A stretch of DNA of 52,278 nucleotides. It comes from DATFPK01 sp035264885. Its GTDB lineage: Bacteria; Actinomycetota; Thermoleophilia; Solirubrobacterales; 70-9. Under the pieces are notes generated by a model. That model worked only from the letters and a program-made list of their open reading frames with translations, was not told the DNA's origin and searched no databases. The DNA lies in contig DATFPK010000055.1 in NCBI GenBank assembly GCA_035264885.1, forward strand, positions 1-52,278. Direction: 5' to 3'. How positions within the stretch are numbered: the first letter of the stretch is position 1; each line of letters begins with the position of its first letter. This document shows, piece by piece, positions 31,812 through 40,101 of this stretch. A program made the translations under genes and the position numbers.

Positions 31812-31960
31812 AATCTGCCGCGCCAACCTGCTGAATCCCCGCCGAACGAGGCGGGGAACGGGGGACCCGAGTTGTGGGGGCGAATCGCGGCCGGCCGGCC
31901 GCGTAGCGCAAGCTCTTATGCGCGAGCCCGTCAGCTAACCCCGGAAGCGGACGAGAGCAA
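31812..31960 (+). promoter_or_regulatory. ydaO/yuaA-type cyclic di-AMP riboswitch
   Basis: The conserved 5' block reads CCCCGCCGAACGAGGCGGGG (31837-31856), then ACGGGGGACCCG and a GGGGGCGAATCGCGG segment. A variable hairpin CGGCCGGCC/GCG follows. The conserved 3' block is GAGCCCGTCAGCTAACCCCG (31924-31943), with AAGCGGACGAGAG after it. These are the signature blocks of the c-di-AMP riboswitch. In actinobacteria it typically switches off expression of cell-wall-cleaving Rpf-like enzymes when c-di-AMP is high, and exactly such a gene follows 8 nt downstream. Confidence 0.92.
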
Positions 31961-31967
31961 GGGTGAG

Positions 31968-32432
31968 ATGAACCGACACTTCGACCTGATGCCCATCCGG
32001 GGGCGGCGCTGGCCGGCCGCGATCGCGCTGACCGCCGCGCTGGTGCTCGCCGCGGTCGCCTGGTCGGCGATGCCCGGGGACGCCGGCGCCGCGAGCGGCG
32101 GCTTCGCGAGTCCTTCGTCGACGGTCCCCGAGCCTGAGCCGGACTCCGGCACCGCCCCGACCAGCCGCTACGACCAGATGTGGCAGCGCCTTCGCCGCGG
32201 CGAGCGGCGCTGGGCCAATCGGACTGCCGAGTGCGAGTCCGGCCGCAACCCGCGGGCGATCGGCGGCGGCGGGCTCTACCGAGGCGCCTTCCAGTTCATG
32301 AAGTCCACCTGGCGGGCGTCCCCGCGCAGCCCCGGCGGCGACCCGATCCGCTTCTCGTACCGCACCCAGGCGGTGGTGGCCGTCCTGCTGAAGCGGCGCG
32401 ACGGCCCCGGCCACTGGCCGAACTGCGGCTAG
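31968..32432 (+). CDS. Resuscitation-promoting-factor-like transglycosylase domain protein
   Basis: 154 residues. An N-terminal signal/anchor helix (about 16-36) and a Pro/Glu/Ser linker are followed by a C-terminal Rpf-type lysozyme-like domain (about 80-154): AECESGRNPRAIGGGGLYRGAFQFMKSTW with the expected catalytic Glu E90, and C89/C153 positioned for the conserved disulfide. It should cleave peptidoglycan glycan strands to promote growth or resuscitation. The c-di-AMP riboswitch directly upstream supports a cell-wall role. No LysM or other wall-binding domain is present. Confidence 0.9.
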   Translation: MNRHFDLMPIRGRRWPAAIALTAALVLAAVAWSAMPGDAGAASGGFASPSSTVPEPEPDSGTAPTSRYDQMWQRLRRGERRWANRTAECESGRNPRAIGGGGLYRGAFQFMKSTWRASPRSPGGDPIRFSYRTQAVVAVLLKRRDGPGHWPNCG

Positions 32433-32496
32433 CGCCCCGCTCCACCCGCTCCCTGCCAAAGTCCCCTGACGCGCTCGACCGCGCCAGACCGGGGCA

Positions 32497-34374
<1,878 letters not shown>

Positions 34375-34405
34375 GCTCCCGGAAGCGGCCTGTACCCTCA
34401 CTCTC

Positions 34406-35953
34406 GTGCGTCGGGCGCTGCGAGCAGGAGGCTCCATGGTGCTCGCGAGCCTCGTGCTCGCGGCGCCCGCGCAGGCGCTCGACCCCGGCGAGCAGCGCCT
34501 CAGCTACCGGATCGGCCCGATCCAGGTGACGCCCGGCCAGAACCGGATCAACCTCCGGCCGATCACGGAGCGACCCACGGTCGACGGCTGGATCACCAGG
34601 ATCAAGCCGAACCTCGTCTACACCGACGGGACCGTCCCGAAGACCCACCTCGTGATGTTCCATCACGGCGTCTGGCTCAACCAGTCGAGGCCCGACGCGA
34701 CGACCGGGTTCAGCGAGCGCTTCTTCGCCGCCGGCGAGGAGAAGACCGCGGCGAGCCTGCCCGACGGCTTCGGGTACCGCTACCGGACCAGCGATCGTTG
34801 GCTGTTCAACGACATGGTCCACAACCTGACGTCGCAGCCGATGGAGCTCTACGCGACCTACACGATCGACTTCATCCCCGATGGCTCGCCCGCCGCGGAG
34901 GGGATCCGCCCCGTCCGCCCCGTCTGGATGGACGTCGTCAACGGGACCGTCTATCCGGTGTTCGACGCCCTGCGGGGGTCCGGCGGCCGGGATGGCCGTT
35001 TCGTCTATCCGGACGACGCCGAGGACCCCTATCCCGGTGGCGTGGCCCGCAACCTCTGGCAGGTCGACCGCGATGGCGTCCTCGTCGCCACCAGCGGCCA
35101 CGTCCACTCCGGTGGGCTCGCGACCGACCTCTGGCTGCGCCGGGCCGGAGCCCGCTATCGGGGCCCCGATTGCTCGCAGCGTCCGACCGCCAGGCGCCGG
35201 CGCCGCTGCCGCGCCCGGGCCCCTTCGGTCCGCGGCAACCGGGCCCACCTCTTCAAGTCGAAGGCCCGCTATTGGGAGCCCGCCGGGCCCGTCTCCTGGG
35301 ACGTGAGCATGACCCAGACCCGGCCCGACTGGCGAGTGGCGGTCAAGAAGGGCGACATGCTCGAGGTGACGACCACCTATGAGACCAAGCGCGCCTCGTG
35401 GTACGAGTCGATGGGGATCATGGTCGCCTACATGGCCGACCCCGGCGGCGGCAGGAACCCGTACCGGACCAGGGTCGACTATCCGGGCAAGGTGACGCAC
35501 GGCCACCTCGCCGAGAACAGCGTCCACGGCGGCCGCCCGACGACTCAGCTGCGCGACCCGCGGGTGCTGGCCTCGGGGATCGCGCCCGTGGGCTCGCTCG
35601 GGATCGACGACTTCCGCTACGAGCAGGGCGACATGCGGCTCACCGGCCCGGCGCGCAGGCCGCCGGTCGTCAAGCGCGGGCAGTCCCTCCAGTTCCTGCT
35701 CGAGGAAGGGGACGCCTCCCAGGAGATCTGGCATTCGGTCACCTCCTGCGCACCGCCCTGCAACCGCTCGACCGGGATCGCCTACCCGATCCCCGACGGG
35801 CGCTTCCGGTTCGACTCCGGCCAGCTCGGCGACCACACCCCCGCCGTGGGACGGCGCACCTGGCAGACGCCGAAGAACCTGCCGATCGGGACCTACACCT
35901 ATTTCTGCCGGATCCACCCCTCGATGCGGGGCGCGTTCCGGGTCGTCAAGTAG
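34406..35953 (+). CDS. Secreted PHM-like dicopper domain fused to an amicyanin-type cupredoxin (copy A)
   Basis: 515 residues with a signal peptide (1-24). The N-terminal region carries, in order and context, the six copper ligands of peptidylglycine alpha-hydroxylating monooxygenase: H86-H87 (VMFHHGVW), H139 (DMVHN), H232/H234 (GHVHSGG) and M336 (GD-(23)-YESMGIMVAYM). A conserved THGHLAEN (365-371 region) follows. The C-terminal cupredoxin (about 410-515) has H443, C501, H504 and M507 in FCRIHPSMRG, with extra cysteines in HSVTSCAPPC. An Arg-rich insertion (about 247-282) is absent from copy B. PHM enzymes hydroxylate C-H bonds at two uncoupled coppers using external electrons. The fused cupredoxin could supply them (inference). 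The GTG has TACCCT 7 nt upstream and no SD. Confidence 0.75.
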   Translation: MRRALRAGGSMVLASLVLAAPAQALDPGEQRLSYRIGPIQVTPGQNRINLRPITERPTVDGWITRIKPNLVYTDGTVPKTHLVMFHHGVWLNQSRPDATTGFSERFFAAGEEKTAASLPDGFGYRYRTSDRWLFNDMVHNLTSQPMELYATYTIDFIPDGSPAAEGIRPVRPVWMDVVNGTVYPVFDALRGSGGRDGRFVYPDDAEDPYPGGVARNLWQVDRDGVLVATSGHVHSGGLATDLWLRRAGARYRGPDCSQRPTARRRRRCRARAPSVRGNRAHLFKSKARYWEPAGPVSWDVSMTQTRPDWRVAVKKGDMLEVTTTYETKRASWYESMGIMVAYMADPGGGRNPYRTRVDYPGKVTHGHLAENSVHGGRPTTQLRDPRVLASGIAPVGSLGIDDFRYEQGDMRLTGPARRPPVVKRGQSLQFLLEEGDASQEIWHSVTSCAPPCNRSTGIAYPIPDGRFRFDSGQLGDHTPAVGRRTWQTPKNLPIGTYTYFCRIHPSMRGAFRVVK

Positions 35954-37220
35954 CCCAGGGAGCGGGCGCCAGCGCCTCGGGTCCGACCTCGGCGGCTGTG
36001 CTGCAGCCGGCCAGCCCCATGGTCAGGTCGAACTCGGCGACGAAGTTGTCGATCACCTCGCCGACCCCCGCCTCACCGCCGGCGGCGAGCCCGTAGACGT
36101 AGGGCCGGCCGATCCCGACCGCGGTCGCGCCCAGGGCGAGTGCTTTGAACGCCTCGCCGCCGCCGCGGATGCCGCTGTCGAGCAGGATCGGCACCCGTCC
36201 GCCGACCGCGGCGGCGATCCCCGGCAGGGCCTCGAGCGTCGGGATCACCCCGTCGATCTGCCGGCCTCCGTGGTTCGACACGACGATGCCGTTGATCCCC
36301 TCGTCGATCGCCCGGACCGCGTCGTCGGGGTGCAGGACCCCCTTGAGCAGGATCGGCAGCTCGGTCCGGTCGCGCAGGAAGGAGAGGTCGTCCCAGGTCA
36401 GCGAGGGGCGGGAGTAGATCTGGACGAACCGCTCGACGGCGCCCCGCGCCATTCCGGACCGCAGGCCGCGCAGCGCCCGGTCGGGATAGTTGCGCAGCAC
36501 CTGGACCAGCGTCCGCAGCGCCGCCGCGTTCGGCCGCGGGGCCGGGTTGCCGGAGGGCTCGCCGAGACGGTCGGCGACGATGCCGGTGAAGACGGGGTCG
36601 CTCGTGTACTGGGCGATGCCCTTGCCGCGGAGGAACGGCAAGTAGGCGAGGTCGAGATCGCGGGTCCGCCAACCGAGGATGGTCGTGTCGAGGGTCACGA
36701 CGATCGCCTCGCAACCGCACCGCTCGGCCCGCGAGACGAGGCTCTCGACCAGCTCATTCGACGTGCTCCAGTAGAGCTGGAACCAGCGCGGCGCGTCGCC
36801 CATGGCGGCGGCACAGTCCTCCATCGGGGTCGACGCCTGGTTTGAGAGGACCATCGGGACCTCGCGCGCGGCGGCGGCCCGGGCGACGGCAAGGTCGGCC
36901 TCCTTGTGGGCCATCTCCAGGACCCCGATTGGGGACAGCAGGAACGGCGCCGGCAGCCGCCGGCCGAAGAGCTCGACGCTGGTGTCGCGCTCACCCACGT
37001 CGCGGAGGACCCGGGGCACGATGCGCCAGCGCCTGAAGGCCTCCCGGTTCGACGCGAGGCTCGACTCGCCGCCGGCGCCGGCGGCGATGTAGGCGAACGC
37101 CTCCTCGCTCATCGACTCGCGCGCGCGTTCCTCGAGGGCACCGAAGTCGATCGGCACGCGGGGCCGCCCGCCGCTCACCCCGCGGAGGTAGATCGCGGTC
37201 TGGCGGAGCGGCCCCTTCAA
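35946..37220 (-). CDS. FMN-dependent alpha-hydroxy-acid dehydrogenase, lactate 2-monooxygenase-like
   Basis: 424 residues. The FMN-binding TIM barrel of the lactate/glycolate oxidase family includes FLLSPIGVLEMAHKEADLA, SNQASTPMEDCAAAM, FQLYWS, LPILLKGVLHPDDAV, the active-site His in IVVSNHGGRQIDG, and RVPILLDSGIRGGGEAFKALALGATAVGIGRPYVYGLA. The length and the long loop 4 (GIAQYTSDPVFTGIVADRLG...) are typical of lactate 2-monooxygenase-type members. It oxidises 2-hydroxy acids, with O2 as the likely acceptor. A TTG start is used. It is convergent with and overlaps PHM-like copy A by 8 nt. Confidence 0.9.
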   Translation of the reverse strand: MKGPLRQTAIYLRGVSGGRPRVPIDFGALEERARESMSEEAFAYIAAGAGGESSLASNREAFRRWRIVPRVLRDVGERDTSVELFGRRLPAPFLLSPIGVLEMAHKEADLAVARAAAAREVPMVLSNQASTPMEDCAAAMGDAPRWFQLYWSTSNELVESLVSRAERCGCEAIVVTLDTTILGWRTRDLDLAYLPFLRGKGIAQYTSDPVFTGIVADRLGEPSGNPAPRPNAAALRTLVQVLRNYPDRALRGLRSGMARGAVERFVQIYSRPSLTWDDLSFLRDRTELPILLKGVLHPDDAVRAIDEGINGIVVSNHGGRQIDGVIPTLEALPGIAAAVGGRVPILLDSGIRGGGEAFKALALGATAVGIGRPYVYGLAAGGEAGVGEVIDNFVAEFDLTMGLAGCSTAAEVGPEALAPAPWAT

Positions 37221-37260
37221 GGTCCCGGCAGTCTCTCACGGCGCCGGCGGGCACACACCT

Positions 37261-37274
37261 GGGTGTCGACACCC
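37261..37274. repeat. 14-bp perfect palindrome in a divergent promoter region
   Basis: GGGTGTCGACACCC is a perfect 14-bp palindrome, flanked by CACCT and CGGGTG that extend the dyad imperfectly. It lies between the FMN oxidase start (37220, minus) and the RTX-like gene (37369, plus), where both promoters must be. It is a candidate operator. Confidence 0.4.
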
Positions 37275-37368
37275 CGGGTGGGCGCGACGTAGCCCTCGGG
37301 TCCCTTGTTCGCGGAGCCGGAGGCGGCTGTAGTGGCCGCCGCAGGCAAACCCAACAGGAGGCGATTCG

Positions 37369-38115
37369 ATGAACGAAAGACGTGCGGCCGGCGGGTTCGC
37401 GGCGATCCTCGCGGCCCTGGCCCTGACGGCCGGCACCGCGCTCGCGGCGACGATCACCGGCGACGACGGCCCCAACGTCCTCACGGGGACTCCGGAGGCC
37501 GACCAGATCGACGCGCTCGGGGGCGACGACCGGGTGCGGGCGCTGGCCGGGGGCGACGAGGTCTCCGGCGGCGAGGGGAACGATGAAATCGCCGCCGGCC
37601 GCGGCGACGACACGATCGATGCCGGCCCGGGCGCCGACGACGTCACGGGTGACGAGGGGCATGACCGGCTCCTCGGCGGCGACGGCGGCGACGTCCTGCT
37701 GGGCGGCGAGAAGGGCGACGCGATCCTCGGGCAGGCCGGTGGCGACGAGCTCCGCGGCGCCCAGGGGCGCGACCTCATCCGCGGCCGCGAGGGCGACGAC
37801 GAGGAGCATGGAGGCCGTGGCAACGACGTCACCTACGCCGGGCCGGGCGCCGACGTGGCGTTCGGCGGGCGCGGCGACGACCGCATGTTCGCCCGCGCGC
37901 AGGTCGACGTCGCGCAGCCCGGCGGTGACGCCGTGTTCTCCGGTCCGGGTGACGACGCCGTCTTCGTTCGCGACGGCGAGCGCGACGTGGTCGGCTGTGG
38001 CGCCGGGCGCGATGTCGTCTTCGCCGACTCCGAGGACGTCGTGCGGCGCGGCTGTGAGCGGGTGCGCATCGGCGAGCCACGCCCGGCCGACGACGACACC
38101 GAGGTCGCCCAGTAG
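37369..38115 (+). CDS. Secreted RTX-like calcium-binding repeat protein
   Basis: 248 residues. The signal peptide is GGFAAILAALALTAGTALAA. About 12 degenerate nonapeptide repeats of the GGxGxDxhx type follow from residue 26 (TGDDGPNVLTGTPEADQIDALGGDDRVRALAGGDE...), which would form a calcium-stabilised parallel beta-roll. The C-terminus has a Cys pair (VVGCGAGRD, RRGCERVRIGE) that may cap the roll. No catalytic or adhesin domain is attached. The start has AGGAGG upstream. This is likely a small secreted or surface structural protein. Confidence 0.87.
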   Translation: MNERRAAGGFAAILAALALTAGTALAATITGDDGPNVLTGTPEADQIDALGGDDRVRALAGGDEVSGGEGNDEIAAGRGDDTIDAGPGADDVTGDEGHDRLLGGDGGDVLLGGEKGDAILGQAGGDELRGAQGRDLIRGREGDDEEHGGRGNDVTYAGPGADVAFGGRGDDRMFARAQVDVAQPGGDAVFSGPGDDAVFVRDGERDVVGCGAGRDVVFADSEDVVRRGCERVRIGEPRPADDDTEVAQ

Positions 38116-38143
38116 CAGCGGCGCGATCGACGCGGCCGGCGCC

Positions 38144-38956
38144 TCAGGGAGGAGGGCCGGCCGCGTTGCGCGCCGAGGCGGCGACCACGTCGCCGACCGC
38201 CAGGCAGGGGGGCCCGAGGCCGTAGCCGAGCGCTCCGGCCTCGACCTGCCCGGCGGCGAGCGTGAGCTCGGCAACGAGCTCGGCGCCGCGTCCGCTGCCC
38301 GCGGGCGGCGGGGCCTCCGCCACCGCGCTGGTGTAGTCCGCGGCGCGCTCCAGGCCCCGCCGAAAGCGGGTGAGGGCACGGTCCCGGCCGGCCGGCGGGG
38401 TCAGCGAATCGACCCGGCCCCGCACCGTCTCGATCTCTCGGAGATGGGCACGGGCCAGCGCCGCCCGGTCGCGGCTGCCGGGTCCGGGGTCTCCGAGAGC
38501 CATACGGCAAAAGCTGTCCACGGCCCGCGTGTACTCGGCCCTCGAAGGGATGGGCCCCGCCGGCGACCCGGCCGAGTCGCCCGAGGTCGCGCCGCTCAGC
38601 GCCAGCCCGCCGAGCGCCAGCGCCGCGACTGCGCTGAACGAGACCAGCATCGTCCGGCGTTCGGCCCCGGCGCGGCGACCGCGAGGCGGCATCGGTATGG
38701 GGGTTTCCCCGGCGTCCAGCAAACCCGAGCCGAGGACGATCTCGACCAGCGCCGTCCGCTTCTCAGTGTGGGGCAGGGACTCGACGCCGAACTTCTTGTA
38801 GAGGGCCCGCAGGTGGGCCTTCACCGCGTCGACGCTGAGAAAGACCTCGCCGGCGATCTCGCTGTTCGACGCGGGGCGGGCGAACCGGCTCTCGCCGGCG
38901 CATGGGCGGCAGAGCACCGTCAGGATCCGGCGCTGCGTCTCGGTCAGCCGCTCCAT
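38144..38956 (-). CDS. Membrane-anchored LuxR-type HTH regulator
   Basis: 270 residues. The N-terminal LuxR/GerE-like HTH (about 3-80) reads LTETQRRILTVLCRP, then NSEIAGEVFLSVDAVKAHLRALYKKFGVESLP, where the recognition helix is VDAVKAHLRALY. A membrane helix follows (about 103-122, MLVSFSAVAALALGGLALSG). The extracytoplasmic part of about 145 residues is helical with two cysteines (SFCRMALGD, GPPCLAVGD). The topology is CadC-like, so it could pass an external signal straight to DNA. It is divergent from 38998 with only 41 bp between starts and a 27-bp inverted repeat there. It sits inside the copper island. Confidence 0.82.
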   Translation of the reverse strand: MERLTETQRRILTVLCRPCAGESRFARPASNSEIAGEVFLSVDAVKAHLRALYKKFGVESLPHTEKRTALVEIVLGSGLLDAGETPIPMPPRGRRAGAERRTMLVSFSAVAALALGGLALSGATSGDSAGSPAGPIPSRAEYTRAVDSFCRMALGDPGPGSRDRAALARAHLREIETVRGRVDSLTPPAGRDRALTRFRRGLERAADYTSAVAEAPPPAGSGRGAELVAELTLAAGQVEAGALGYGLGPPCLAVGDVVAASARNAAGPPP

Positions 38957-38963
38957 CCACCGA

Positions 38964-38990
38964 TAGGAACACGGCGATCTGGTGTTCCTA
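38964..38990. promoter_or_regulatory. Perfect 9+9+9 bp inverted repeat in the LuxR-type gene's divergent promoter
   Basis: TAGGAACAC (38964-38972) and GTGTTCCTA (38982-38990) are perfect inverted arms around a 9-bp spacer. The repeat fills most of the 41 bp between the two divergent start codons (38956 and 38998). It is a strong candidate binding site for the adjacent LuxR-type regulator. Confidence 0.6.
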
Positions 38991-38997
38991 CCTCGGC

Positions 38998-39390
38998 ATG
39001 ACCCTGCGCGCCAAGATCGCCCTCTGCGCCGTGGCGACGACGATGCTCCTGCCGGTCGCAGCCGCCGCCCATGGCGACTTCGGGGCCCGCGCCGCACAGC
39101 CCACCTTCAACGGCCGGACCCTGCGCCTCTCCGGCGCCGGCGGGTACGGGACGACGCGGACACACCAGGCGATCAGGGTCACCGTCTGCCTCGAGAAGCG
39201 GTACCGCGGCAGCTTCTTCGACGTCAAGTGCAAGACGGTCTATGACTCCGATCGCCGGGTCCGCGCGAGGGTCGGCGTAGCGGGGTGCGTCCGCGGCGTC
39301 TGGCGGACGACGGCGACGGGCGAGGCGCTCGGCCGGGGCACCTGGAAGCACGCCGATTCGGCGGTCGGCCCTCCGTACCGCTGTGACTGA
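38998..39390 (+). CDS. Small secreted protein of unknown function
   Basis: 130 residues. The signal peptide is IALCAVATTMLLPVAAAAHG. The mature domain is about 105 residues and beta-rich with four cysteines (VTVCLEKRY, DVKCKTV, GVAGCVRGVW, YRCD) that could form two disulfides. I do not recognise the family. It is transcribed away from the membrane LuxR-type regulator and ahead of the cupredoxin/multicopper oxidase pair, so it may be a regulator target. Confidence 0.72.
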   Translation: MTLRAKIALCAVATTMLLPVAAAAHGDFGARAAQPTFNGRTLRLSGAGGYGTTRTHQAIRVTVCLEKRYRGSFFDVKCKTVYDSDRRVRARVGVAGCVRGVWRTTATGEALGRGTWKHADSAVGPPYRCD

Positions 39391-39501
39391 TCGGTGAGTA
39401 GAGTGCAGCGGGTTCCGGGCAGGGACATCCGGCGGCGGCATCAGGGGGGTTCGCCTCCGGCACTCAAGGAGACCGCCCGCGCGGCGGCAGAAAGGACAAC
39501 G

Positions 39502-40101
39502 ATGAGAATCAAGTCTCGGCGTGGCCTGGCGAGTAGGGCCGCGATCCTCGTGGCGGCGGCGTTTGCGCTGGCCGCCTTCGCGAGCATCTCGAGCAGCTCC
39601 GCGGCGCCTCCCGGCCAGGCGCCCGACGCAACTGTGTTCATCCGTGACGGGCGGACGCCCGGCCAGCTGCGGTTTGTCGCTCCGGACACGGTCCAGGCCG
39701 GCGACGCCCTGCGGGTGGTCAACAAGACGAACCCCCGCCGGGTCGGTCCGCATACCTTCTCGCTGGTCACCCGCGGATCGCTGCCGAAGACCCGGGCGGC
39801 GCGAAGGGCGTGCTTCGCCCCCGGTCACATCTGCCGGGCGATCGCGAAGTGGCACGGATCGAACGGGAACACGCCGCCGAGCATCAATCCCGCCGAGGCC
39901 GGAAGGCCGGGCTGGGACACCCTCGGCAGCAAGACCCGCAAGGGGGACTCGTGGTTTACGGGCAACAGGCCCGACGCCGCGATCACCCAGGACGTCTCGA
40001 TCCAGCAGGCGGACACCCCGACGCGCATCTTCTTCATGTGCGCGATCCATCCCTGGATGAAGGGGTCGATCAAGGTGCTGCCGCGGGGCGGTGGTGCCTG
40101 A
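39502..40101 (+). CDS. Secreted cupredoxin upstream of a multicopper oxidase
   Basis: 199 residues. The signal peptide is about 12-34. The cupredoxin domain has copper ligands H84 (GPHTFSLV), C180, H183 and M186 in FMCAIHPWMKG, the short C-x2-H-x2-M loop of amicyanin-type sites. Between strands there is a long insertion (about 92-160) containing two Cys and two His residues (RACFAPGHICRAIAKWH) that could hold a second metal. Its stop overlaps the start of the multicopper oxidase (40091/40094), so the two are coupled and the cupredoxin probably exchanges electrons with the oxidase. Confidence 0.85.
   Translation: MRIKSRRGLASRAAILVAAAFALAAFASISSSSAAPPGQAPDATVFIRDGRTPGQLRFVAPDTVQAGDALRVVNKTNPRRVGPHTFSLVTRGSLPKTRAARRACFAPGHICRAIAKWHGSNGNTPPSINPAEAGRPGWDTLGSKTRKGDSWFTGNRPDAAITQDVSIQQADTPTRIFFMCAIHPWMKGSIKVLPRGGGA

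Noticed and set aside
37441..37960. Tandem DNA repeats in the RTX-like gene considered as a CRISPR or minisatellite
   Set aside because: The periodicity is at protein level (GGxGxDxxx) with variable codons; there are no identical direct repeats or unique spacers.
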